Below the pieces are notes generated by a model. It was not told the origin of the DNA and searched no databases. It saw only the letters and a list, made by a program, of their open reading frames with translations. DNA of 43,635 bases, from the NCBI GenBank assembly GCA_900763685.1, contig CAAFLF010000006.1:1-43635 (forward strand), read 5' to 3'. Shown piece after piece: positions 32,297 through 40,107 of this stretch; position 1 is the stretch's first letter; every line of letters starts with the position of its first letter. The position numbers and the translations under genes are program-made. The DNA comes from an uncultured Oscillospiraceae bacterium. Lineage in GTDB: Bacteria; Bacillota; Clostridia; Oscillospirales; Oscillospiraceae.

Positions 32297-33403
32297 ATGA
32301 GCGTGTTCTTGGCGAAAGTTCCCTATATCCTGGCGGCCATCCTGGTCTTCGGCGTGCTGATCGCCGTCCATGAGCTGGGCCACTTCCTGGCGGCGAAGCT
32401 CAGCGGCGTGCAGGTGAACGAGTTCTCCATCGGCATGGGGCCCTGCCTCTGGAAGCGCCAGAAGGGGGAGACCCAGTACTCCCTGCGGCTGCTGCCCATC
32501 GGCGGCTTCTGCGCCATGGAGGGGGAGGGCGAGGCATCCGACAGTCCCCGGGCCCTGGGGAACCAGGGCTTCTGGAAGAAGCTTATCATCTTCGCCGCCG
32601 GGGCGGGGATGAACTTCCTGACGGGCCTTCTCATTATCGCCATCCTCTTTGCCGGGGCCGCCGGGTTCTATGTGGACCAGGTCAGCGGCACGGCGCCGGA
32701 GCTGGCGGCGGTGGTGGGAGACAGTATCCAGGCGGGGGATCGCTTTTACCGGGTCAACGGCTACCGGACCTATGTCACCGGCGACGCCCAGATGTACTTG
32801 AGCTACGCCGGAGACACGGCGGAGATCGAGCTGGTCCGGGACGGGGAGCACATCCAGGTGGAACTTCAGAAGAGGACCTGCAGTGACCAGAAGGGTCAGC
32901 CCTACCAGGGCTTCGGCCTTTACCTCACGGCGGGGCTGGTGGAGTCCGACGGGATCGGCACCTGGCTCCGCTACGTCTGGTACCAGACGGTGGACTATGT
33001 GCAGCTGGTGTGGTTCAGCCTGCGGCAGCTGGTGACAGGCGGCGCGTCCATGGACGATGTGGGTGGGCCGGTGGCCATCGTCTCCACCATCACGGACGTG
33101 GGGATGGAGTCCCAGCAGCAGGCGGAGGCCCACGACCAGAACGGCACGCTGGCCGCCATCCGGAGCATCGCCAGCTTCGCGGCCCTCATCGCGGTGAACC
33201 TCGCGGTGATGAACCTTTTGCCCATCCCGGCGCTGGACGGAGGACACATCCTTTTCCTGATCCTGGACACCCTGGCGGCGAAGCTCTTCCGCCGCCGTAT
33301 CCCCATGAAGTACGAGGCCGCCATCAGCTCGGTGTTCCTGGTGGCGCTGATGGGCTTCATGCTCTTTGTGACGGCCCACGATATCTTCAAACTCATCCGA
33401 TAA
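32297..33403 (+). CDS. rseP: RIP metalloprotease RseP (site-2 protease)
   Basis: The 368-residue M50 intramembrane protease cuts anti-sigma factors or leftover signal peptides inside the membrane. HELGHFLAAKLSGV near residue 22 is the zinc site, and NLLPIPALDGGH near 303 gives the third ligand. A PDZ domain lies between, about 115-195 (DSIQAGDRFYRVNG). Four membrane segments are visible. Length is normal. It starts at the base after the dxr stop. This is the housekeeping M50 enzyme, distinct from the small SpoIVFB-like protease at 9537-10130. Confidence 0.95.
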   Translation: MSVFLAKVPYILAAILVFGVLIAVHELGHFLAAKLSGVQVNEFSIGMGPCLWKRQKGETQYSLRLLPIGGFCAMEGEGEASDSPRALGNQGFWKKLIIFAAGAGMNFLTGLLIIAILFAGAAGFYVDQVSGTAPELAAVVGDSIQAGDRFYRVNGYRTYVTGDAQMYLSYAGDTAEIELVRDGEHIQVELQKRTCSDQKGQPYQGFGLYLTAGLVESDGIGTWLRYVWYQTVDYVQLVWFSLRQLVTGGASMDDVGGPVAIVSTITDVGMESQQQAEAHDQNGTLAAIRSIASFAALIAVNLAVMNLLPIPALDGGHILFLILDTLAAKLFRRRIPMKYEAAISSVFLVALMGFMLFVTAHDIFKLIR

Positions 33404-33415
33404 GAGGCGAATGCC

Positions 33416-34453
33416 ATGACGAAGCGAATCAACGTGGGCCGGGTGCCCGTGGGCGGCGGCGCCCCGGTGAGCATCCAGTCCATGTGCAACACGAAAACCG
33501 ATGATGCGGCGGCCACGGTCGCCCAGATCCTCCGGCTGGAGGAGGCGGGCTGCGAGATCATCCGGGTGGCCGTGCCGGACGAGGCGGCGGCCCGCGCCCT
33601 GGACCGGATCAAGGAGCGGATCCACATCCCCCTGGTGGCGGACATCCACTTCAGCCACCGCCTGGCCCTGATGGCGGCGGAGCGGGGCGTGGACGCCATC
33701 CGGATCAACCCCGGCAACATCGGCTCGGAGGAGCGGGTGAAGGCCGTGGCGGACGCCTGCCGTCAAAGGGGCATCCCCATCCGCATTGGCGTCAACGGCG
33801 GCTCTCTGGAACGGGAGCTCCGGGCGAAATACGGCGGCGTCACCGCCGAGGCGCTGGTGGAGAGCGCCATGGGCCATGTGGCCCTGCTGAACCGCTTTGA
33901 TTTTGACGATATCTGCATCTCCGTGAAGTGCTCGGATGTGCCGCTGACCATGGCGGCCTACCGGCTCCTCTCGGAGCGGACGGACTATCCCCTGCACCTG
34001 GGGGTCACCGAGGCCGGGACCCCCGCCATGGGCATGGTGAAGTCCGCCATGGGCATCGGGGGGCTTCTCTGCCTCGGCATCGGTGACACCATCCGGGTGA
34101 CGCTGACGGCGGATCCGGTGGAGGAGGTCTGGGCGGCGAGAAAGATCCTGAAGGCCGCCGGGCTCCGGAGGGGCGGCGTGAACCTCATCGCCTGCCCCAC
34201 CTGCGGCCGCACCCGCATCGACCTCATCCCCCTGGCGGAGGAGGTGGAGCGGCGGCTCGCGGACTGCCCCAAGGACATCACCGTGGCTGTGATGGGTTGC
34301 GCCGTCAACGGACCCGGGGAGGCCAGCGCCGCGGACATCGGCATCGCCGGGGGCAATGGCGAGGGGCTGCTCTTCCGGAAGGGGGAGATCCTCCGGAAGG
34401 TGCCCCAGGACAAGCTGCTGGACGCCCTGATGGCGGAGATCGAGAAACTGTAA
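33416..34453 (+). CDS. ispG: 4-hydroxy-3-methylbut-2-en-1-yl diphosphate synthase
   Basis: The 345-residue 4Fe-4S enzyme makes HMBPP in the MEP pathway. The start KRINVGRVPVGGGAPVSIQS and IQSMCNTKT are typical, as is PLVADIHFSHRLAL. The cluster cysteines are in IACPTCGRTRIDL and in MGCAVNGPGEAS. It follows rseP after 12 bases, so dxr, rseP and ispG form a block that is common in Firmicutes. A GC hairpin without a U-run separates it from polC. Confidence 0.97.
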   Translation: MTKRINVGRVPVGGGAPVSIQSMCNTKTDDAAATVAQILRLEEAGCEIIRVAVPDEAAARALDRIKERIHIPLVADIHFSHRLALMAAERGVDAIRINPGNIGSEERVKAVADACRQRGIPIRIGVNGGSLERELRAKYGGVTAEALVESAMGHVALLNRFDFDDICISVKCSDVPLTMAAYRLLSERTDYPLHLGVTEAGTPAMGMVKSAMGIGGLLCLGIGDTIRVTLTADPVEEVWAARKILKAAGLRRGGVNLIACPTCGRTRIDLIPLAEEVERRLADCPKDITVAVMGCAVNGPGEASAADIGIAGGNGEGLLFRKGEILRKVPQDKLLDALMAEIEKL

Positions 34454-34460
34454 ATTCCCT

Positions 34461-34491
34461 GGGCCGCGGCGGAGGCTTCCCGCCGCGGCCC
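34461..34491 (+). repeat. GC-rich hairpin between ispG and polC
   Basis: GGGCCGCGGCGG pairs perfectly with CCGCCGCGGCCC around a seven-base loop. No T-run follows, so it is unlikely to end transcription on its own. It may pause RNA polymerase or protect an RNA end. Confidence 0.55.
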
Positions 34492-34539
34492 GGCGTAAGA
34501 GGGCCAAGAGATTGGCATAGAGAGTGGGAGAGAATCGCA

Positions 34540-37500
34540 ATGCCGCAGAAGATCCCGTTTTTTCAACTGTTCCCGGACCTGACGCCCCCGCCGGCGCTGA
34601 AAGCGGCGCTGCTGGGGACCCTGATCCGCTCCGCCGTCATCCACCAGAAGGACTACTCCATGGAGATGACGCTGGAGACCCGGAGCCCCCTGGTGCCGGA
34701 GGAGCTCCGTGCCCTGGAGGAGATGATCCTCCGGGACTACGCCTTCACCAAGGTCACGCTCCAGGCGGACTGCGTGGCGCCGCCGCCCCCGCCGCCCGCG
34801 GAGCGGGTGGGGGAGGGGAAGCCCTCCGGCGGCGGAGCCGGGAAGAATGGGGACCTCCTCTATGGCCGGGAGATCAAGGGGAAGCCTGTCCCTATCCGCG
34901 GCCTGAACCTGAAGATGGGCCCCGCCGTCATCACGGGGCGGGTCTTCTCCGCCGACTGCCACGAGACCCGGAAGCCCGGCCTCTGGCGGCTGGCCTTTGA
35001 GATGACGGACGAGGATTACTCCGTCCTGGTGCAGAAAAACCTCACCACCAAGGAGGCCCAGAGTATCGGAAGCAAGATCCAGCCCGGGATGTACCTCACG
35101 GTGCAGGGGCGGATGGAGCCCACCTGGGACGGCAAGGACATCCAGATGATGCCAATGAGCATCATGACGGCCTCCCATCCCCAGCGGCAGGACACGGCGC
35201 CGGAGAAGCGGGTGGAGCTGCACCTCCACACCAAGATGAGCAACATGGACGCCCTCACCGACACGGGTGACGCGGTGAAGACCGCCATCCGCTGGGGGCA
35301 CCCCGCCATCGCCATCACGGACCACGGCGTGGCCCAGTCCTTTCCGGACGCCACCAAGGCCGCCAAGGGGAAGATCAAGATCCTCTACGGCATGGAGGGC
35401 TACTTTATCAACAACCTGGACGACCGCATCGCCGTCCACGGCAGGGGCGACGCCCCGCTGGAGGAGGACATCGTCTGCTTCGACATCGAGACCACGGGCC
35501 TCAACGTCACCCGGGAGGAGATCACCGAGATCGGCGCCGTGGTGCTGCGGAACGGGGAGATCCGGGAGCGCTTCCAGACCTTTGTGGACCCGGGACGGAA
35601 GCTGCCCCAGGAGATCATCGGCCTCACCGGCATCACGGACGAGATGCTGAAGGGCGCTCCCGAGCCGGCGGAGGCCCTGCGGGCCTTCCTGGATTTCGTG
35701 GATGGGCGGACGCTGGCCGCCCACAACGCCGAGTTTGACATCGGCTTCATCCGGGAGGGCTGCCGCAAGGCGGGCTATGACTTTGAACCGACGTACATCG
35801 ACTCCCTGATCCTGGCCCAGAACCTGCTGCCGGGGCTGGGGAAGTACAAGTTGGACATCGTGGCGGACCACCTGGATCTGCCTACTTTCAACCACCACCG
35901 GGCGTCGGACGACGCCGCCACCGTGGGCTACATGCTGATCCCCTTCTGGAAGATGCTCCATGAAAAGGGCATCCACCGGCTCCAGCAGATCAACGCCGAG
36001 ATGGCGAAGCTCCGGCCCCAGGGCAGCAAGTCCAACCGCTTCCCCAAGCACATCATCCTGCTGGCCCGGAACAAAATGGGCCTCAAAAACCTCTATCAGC
36101 TGATCTCGGCCTCCAACCTCAAGTACTTCAAGCGGGTGCCGACCATCCCCAAGACCGAGCTCATGGCCCACCGGGAGGGGCTCATCGTGGGCTCCGCCTG
36201 TGAGGCCGGCGAGCTCTTCCGGGCGGTGACGGACCACAAGGACTGGGACGAGCTTAAGCGCATCGCGGAGTTCTACGACTTTTTGGAGATCCAGCCCATC
36301 TGCAACAACCTCTTCATGCTGCGAAACGGCGATGTCCGCTCCGAGGAGGAGCTGCGGGACTTCAACCGGACCATCGTCCGCCTGGGGGAGGAGCTGGGGA
36401 AGCCCGTTTGCGCCACCGGTGATGTCCACTTCTTGGAGCCGGAGGACGAGGTCTACCGGCATATTCTGCTGGCCTCCAAGAAGTTCCCGGACGCCAACGC
36501 CCCCCTGCCCATCTACTTCAAGACCACGGATGAGATGCTGGAGGAGTTTTCCTACCTGGGGGAGGAGAAGGCCCGGGAGGTGGTGGTCACCAACACCAAC
36601 GCCATCGCCGACGCCTGCGAGCAGATCGAGCTGCTGCCCGCCGGGCGGCTCTTCCCGCCACGGCTGGAAAACTCCCGGGAGGACCTGGACCGGATGGTCT
36701 GGGAGAAGGCCCACGCCCTCTACGGCGACGACCTGCCCCCGCTCATCGTGGACCGGCTGAACGTGGAGCTCAAGAGCATCCTGGGAAAGTACGACGTGGT
36801 CTACATGTCGGCCCAGAAGCTGGTGCAGCGGTCTTTGGAGAACGGCTATCTCGTGGGCTCCCGAGGGTCTGTGGGATCATCGCTTGTCGCCTATATGTCC
36901 GGTATCACGGAGGTAAACTCCCTGCCGCCCCACTACCGCTGCCCCAAGTGCCGCCGGAGCGAGTTCATCATGGACGGCAGCTACGGCTGCGGTGCGGACC
37001 TGCCGGACAAGTTCTGCCCGGACTGCGGCGTCCCCTATGTGAAGGATGGCTTTGACATCCCCTTTGAGACCTTCCTGGGCTACGGCGGCGGCAAGGTGCC
37101 GGATATCGACCTGAACTTCTCCGGCGAGTACCAGGGCAAGGCCCATCGTCACGCCATCGAGATGTTCGGCGAGACCCAGGTTTTCCGGGCGGGCACCATC
37201 GGTACCCTGGCGGAGAAGACGGCGTACGGCTTCGTCCGCAAGTATCTGGAAGAGAATGGCATGACCGCCGGACGGGCGGAGGAAAACCGCCTGACGGCGG
37301 GCTGCGTGGGCGTCCGCCGGACCACGGGCCAGCATCCCGGCGGCCTTGTGGTCGTGCCGGATGATCTGGACGTGGAGGACTTCACGGCGGTGCAGCACCC
37401 GGCGGATGACGCCGAGAGCGACACCGTTACCACCCATTTTGAATACCACTGCATGGAGGATAACCTCCTGAAGCTGGACATGCTGGGCCACGATGACCCC

Positions 37501-38532
37501 ACCATGGTCCGGATGCTCCAGGACCTCACCGGGGTGGATCCCCACGACATCCCCCTAGACGATAAGGACACCATGTCCATCTTCACCTCCAGCAAGGTGC
37601 TGGGCTATGAGAATGACGAGATCTTAGGCCCCACCGGGGCCGTGGCCATCCCGGAGTTCAACACCCGCTTCACCCGCCAGATGCTGGTGGACACCCAGCC
37701 CACGGATTTCAACACGCTGCTGCGGCTCTCCGGCTTCTCCCACGGGACGGACGTGTGGCTGGGCAACGCCAAGGACCTGATCCTCAGCGGCACGGCCAGC
37801 GTTCTGCAGACCGTGGGCTGCCGTGACGACATCATGCTCTACCTCATCTCCATGGGCCTTGAGCCGAAGATGAGCTTCAAGATCATGGAGGCCGTGCGAA
37901 AGGGCAAGGTGAAGAAGGGCGGCTTCCAGGAGGGCTGGGTGGAGGCCATGGAGGAGCACCAGGTGCCCCAGTGGTACATCGACTCCCTGGCGAAGATCGG
38001 CTACCTCTTCCCCAAGGCCCACGCCGTGGCCTACGTGATGATGGCCTTCCGCATCGCCTGGTACAAGGTCCACCGGCCCCTGGCCTTCTACGCGACCTTC
38101 TTCTCCATCCGGGCCAAGGCCTTTGACGCCGAGTTCTGCTGCGCCGGGAAGGAAGCCGTGAAGAAGAAGATCCGTGAGATCGAGAACAACAAGGACGCCA
38201 CCGCCGTGGAGCAGGACCTTATGACCACGCTGGAAGTCTGCTATGAGTTCTACCTCCGGGGCTTCCAGTTTGAGACCATCAATATCTACGAGTCTGACGC
38301 CACCCGCTTCAAGGTGACGGAGAACGGTCTGCTGCCGCCCTTTACCTCGGTCCGGGGCCTGGGTGAGACCGCCGCCATCGACACTGTGGAGAAGCGGCAG
38401 GGGAAGGAGTTCATCTCCATCGAGGAGTTCTCCCTCTGCTGCAACAAGCTTTCCAAGACCCACATCGAGCAGCTGAAGAAGCTGGGGGCCTTCGCCGGCA
38501 TGGCGGACACCAGCCAGATCACGCTGTTCTGA
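34540..38532 (+). CDS. polC: DNA polymerase III alpha subunit, PolC type
   Basis: This 1330-residue replicative polymerase of low-GC-type Gram-positives carries its proofreading exonuclease in the same chain. In order: a short N-terminal domain (about 1-85), a proline run (six Pro near 86-91), an OB-fold (about 110-215), a PHP domain starting at VELHLHTKMSNMDAL near 225, an exonuclease inserted within it (FDIETTGLNVTREEITEIGA near 311, HNAEFDIGF near 400), and the polymerase core with GSRGSVGSSLVAYMSGITEVNS near 773, a CPKC...CPDC zinc site near 801-830 and PDIDLNFSGEYQ near 854. Bacillus PolC is about 1437 residues. The region between the first domain and the OB-fold is about 100 residues shorter here. 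Confidence 0.97.
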   Translation: MPQKIPFFQLFPDLTPPPALKAALLGTLIRSAVIHQKDYSMEMTLETRSPLVPEELRALEEMILRDYAFTKVTLQADCVAPPPPPPAERVGEGKPSGGGAGKNGDLLYGREIKGKPVPIRGLNLKMGPAVITGRVFSADCHETRKPGLWRLAFEMTDEDYSVLVQKNLTTKEAQSIGSKIQPGMYLTVQGRMEPTWDGKDIQMMPMSIMTASHPQRQDTAPEKRVELHLHTKMSNMDALTDTGDAVKTAIRWGHPAIAITDHGVAQSFPDATKAAKGKIKILYGMEGYFINNLDDRIAVHGRGDAPLEEDIVCFDIETTGLNVTREEITEIGAVVLRNGEIRERFQTFVDPGRKLPQEIIGLTGITDEMLKGAPEPAEALRAFLDFVDGRTLAAHNAEFDIGFIREGCRKAGYDFEPTYIDSLILAQNLLPGLGKYKLDIVADHLDLPTFNHHRASDDAATVGYMLIPFWKMLHEKGIHRLQQINAEMAKLRPQGSKSNRFPKHIILLARNKMGLKNLYQLISASNLKYFKRVPTIPKTELMAHREGLIVGSACEAGELFRAVTDHKDWDELKRIAEFYDFLEIQPICNNLFMLRNGDVRSEEELRDFNRTIVRLGEELGKPVCATGDVHFLEPEDEVYRHILLASKKFPDANAPLPIYFKTTDEMLEEFSYLGEEKAREVVVTNTNAIADACEQIELLPAGRLFPPRLENSREDLDRMVWEKAHALYGDDLPPLIVDRLNVELKSILGKYDVVYMSAQKLVQRSLENGYLVGSRGSVGSSLVAYMSGITEVNSLPPHYRCPKCRRSEFIMDGSYGCGADLPDKFCPDCGVPYVKDGFDIPFETFLGYGGGKVPDIDLNFSGEYQGKAHRHAIEMFGETQVFRAGTIGTLAEKTAYGFVRKYLEENGMTAGRAEENRLTAGCVGVRRTTGQHPGGLVVVPDDLDVEDFTAVQHPADDAESDTVTTHFEYHCMEDNLLKLDMLGHDDPTMVRMLQDLTGVDPHDIPLDDKDTMSIFTSSKVLGYENDEILGPTGAVAIPEFNTRFTRQMLVDTQPTDFNTLLRLSGFSHGTDVWLGNAKDLILSGTASVLQTVGCRDDIMLYLISMGLEPKMSFKIMEAVRKGKVKKGGFQEGWVEAMEEHQVPQWYIDSLAKIGYLFPKAHAVAYVMMAFRIAWYKVHRPLAFYATFFSIRAKAFDAEFCCAGKEAVKKKIREIENNKDATAVEQDLMTTLEVCYEFYLRGFQFETINIYESDATRFKVTENGLLPPFTSVRGLGETAAIDTVEKRQGKEFISIEEFSLCCNKLSKTHIEQLKKLGAFAGMADTSQITLF

Positions 38533-38545
38533 AGGAGGAGGCCCT

Positions 38546-39052
38546 ATGAAAGAATCGAAAAACGTCCGGAAGAATCTCCTGACGGTGCTGGCGGTGCTCT
38601 GCGCTCTGGCGCTGGGCATTGCGGTGGGCGCGCTGCTGCTCCCCAAGGACGGGCATCTGCCGCCGGACCGGGCGCCGGAACAGGATCCCAACGCCGTGCC
38701 CTATGAGGACACCACCATCCAGGGCGGGGAGGGCGGCTCCGTGACCCTGCGCTACCAGGCCACGGCGGAGATCGACCGGGAGAGCGGGACGGTTTCCATC
38801 GCCTTTATCGACCCGGCCAGCTCGAATCAGGGACTGGTGATCCAACTTCTTATTCAGGGAGAGGTGCTGGCGGAGAGCGGCCTGCTGCCGCCCGGGACGG
38901 CGGTCTATACCCTGGCGCTCCTGCCCGGCGCGGCGGAGCGGCTGGAGCCCGGCGATTACGACGGCAGCTTTCTCGTGAGCTATTACGACACCGAGAGCGG
39001 CCAGCGCTCCGCCCTGCAGACGGAGGCGGAGATCCGCGTCACAGTGAAATGA
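38546..39052 (+). CDS. Membrane-anchored extracytoplasmic protein of unknown function
   Basis: The 168 residues comprise a basic start, one membrane segment at about 11-31 (LLTVLAVLCALALGIAVGALL), and an outer domain rich in beta strands. The outer part has VTLRYQATAEIDRESGTVSI, IQLLIQGEVLAESGLLPPG and GSFLVSYYDTESG, an Ig-like or bacterial adhesin-type sandwich pattern. I do not recognise the family. AGGAGG precedes the ATG, 13 bases after polC. It is the last gene before the terminator at 39055-39093. It may be read through from polC. Confidence 0.65.
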   Translation: MKESKNVRKNLLTVLAVLCALALGIAVGALLLPKDGHLPPDRAPEQDPNAVPYEDTTIQGGEGGSVTLRYQATAEIDRESGTVSIAFIDPASSNQGLVIQLLIQGEVLAESGLLPPGTAVYTLALLPGAAERLEPGDYDGSFLVSYYDTESGQRSALQTEAEIRVTVK

Positions 39053-39054
39053 CG

Positions 39055-39093
39055 AAAGGAAGCCCAGCGGCATAGCCGTTGGGCTTCCTTTTT
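39055..39093. terminator. Terminator ending the pyrH-polC run
   Basis: AAAGGAAGCCCA pairs with TGGGCTTCCTTT, with an inner CGG/CCG stem and a five-base loop, followed by T residues. It lies between convergent genes and can act on both sides. Confidence 0.92.
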
Positions 39094-39138
39094 CGCATGG
39101 GGCCGGGAGATCGCCGCTTTCCGCGGCGGCTTTCCCGG

Positions 39139-39618
39139 TTACCGGGGAATTTCAATGATATGGAAGGGGCCTTCCTCCCGGCGGGAGAAGGGGAGCCCAC
39201 GTTCCTTGAGCAGAGGGAGAAGTTTTTCCTCCATGACGGTCTTGTCCAGAGAGAAGGAGGAGCAAACGATCAGCGTACCGCCGTGCCGCAGGACCCGGAG
39301 GGCTTCCGGGATTACCTCTGGCAGGATGGCCGTCAGGTGACCCAGGGCGTTATAGAGCACGGCGGTATCGAAGCTCCCGTCCGGGAAGGTCATAGCGGCG
39401 GCGTCCATTCGCTGAAAGCGGACGCCGTCCGTGGAGCGTGCGGCGGGGGAGAGGCGGCAGTCGTCCAGATCGATGGCGGTGACGCTCCGGGCGGTCTCCG
39501 CCGCCGCCAGGGAGAAGTCCGCTGTGCCGCAGGCGATCTCCAACACGTCCAGCCCCGCGAGATGGGGTGAAAGCAGCCGGGCGGCCTGGGCCGCCCGGCT
39601 GAGTTTTTGCGCGCTCAC
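39139..39618 (-). CDS. Small class I SAM-dependent methyltransferase
   Basis: The 159-residue protein has the UbiE/Methyltransf_11 core. VLEIACGTADFSLAAAE is motif I, TAIDLDDCRLS carries the acidic ribose-binding residue, and FQRMDAAAMTFPDGSFDTAV and RVLRHGGTLIV follow. It is short for the family (usually 200 or more) but ends naturally with the last core strands. I chose GTG 39618, which overlaps the stop of the thioesterase gene (GTGA); an upstream frame start would lie inside that gene. The pair is translationally coupled. The substrate is unknown. Confidence 0.72.
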   Translation of the reverse strand: MSAQKLSRAAQAARLLSPHLAGLDVLEIACGTADFSLAAAETARSVTAIDLDDCRLSPAARSTDGVRFQRMDAAAMTFPDGSFDTAVLYNALGHLTAILPEVIPEALRVLRHGGTLIVCSSFSLDKTVMEEKLLPLLKERGLPFSRREEGPFHIIEIPR

Positions 39619-40010
39619 TTTTCCAGCTTGGAATTGCACTTCTGCAGGAAGCGCTCGTTGTGGATAATGGCCCGGGTGTGCTTGCCCTCGCCGATGGGGC
39701 CGGCGTCATCCCAGGCACGGACGGCGAAGTCGATCATCTTGCCGTTCTCAGAGACGGAGAGGACCTCCGCCTCGGCGTGGACGGTCATGCCCACAGGGGT
39801 GGGGGCGTTGTGGAAGACATCCAGGTGGGTGCCGACGCTGCCCCGGCCCTCCTCCAGGAAGGGGGCGATGGCGCTCTGGGCGGCGTTCTCCATCAGGGCG
39901 GTCATGAAGGGCGTGCCATAGACCGGCAGAAGACCGGAGCCCACGGCGGCGGCGGTGCGCTCAGGGGTGACGACTTCCTCACAGACGAATTTGGTGCCGA
40001 CAGGGATCAT
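39615..40010 (-). CDS. Hotdog-fold thioesterase, FlK-like
   Basis: The 131-residue single-domain hotdog protein resembles fluoroacetyl-CoA thioesterase FlK and its many uncharacterised relatives. T33 in YGTPFMTALMENAA, E41 in the same helix and H67 in THLDVFHNAPTPVG have the same spacing (8 and 26 residues) as the FlK triad T42, E50 and H76. It should hydrolyse a short acyl-CoA, but the real substrate is very unlikely to be fluoroacetyl-CoA. ATG 40010 has AAGGAGG upstream. It lies about 100 bases after the potCD terminator with no clear promoter in between, and is coupled to a methyltransferase gene. Confidence 0.8.
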   Translation of the reverse strand: MIPVGTKFVCEEVVTPERTAAAVGSGLLPVYGTPFMTALMENAAQSAIAPFLEEGRGSVGTHLDVFHNAPTPVGMTVHAEAEVLSVSENGKMIDFAVRAWDDAGPIGEGKHTRAIIHNERFLQKCNSKLEK

Positions 40011-40049
40011 GGGATATTCCTCCTTGTAAGTTTGACTGAGAAAAGGGAA

Positions 40050-40084
40050 GGGAGCGGCGGGGCCGGACTGGCCTCGCCGCTCCC
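40050..40084 (-). terminator. Terminator after potCD
   Basis: GGGAGCGGCG and CGCCGCTCCC arms with an inner GGCC/GGCC stem. The minus-strand tail TTCCCTTTTC is only moderately U-rich, so read-through into the thioesterase gene is possible. Confidence 0.7.
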
Positions 40085-40107
40085 GGCTTTCTTTGGGGCG
40101 CTTGGGA

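Noticed and set aside
34461..34491. Terminator between ispG and polC
   Set aside because: The stem is strong but no T-run follows on either side, so I list it only as a hairpin.
33985..36714. 909-codon minus-strand open frame opposite ispG and polC
   Set aside because: Both plus-strand genes are certain, and the antisense product is low-complexity without motifs.
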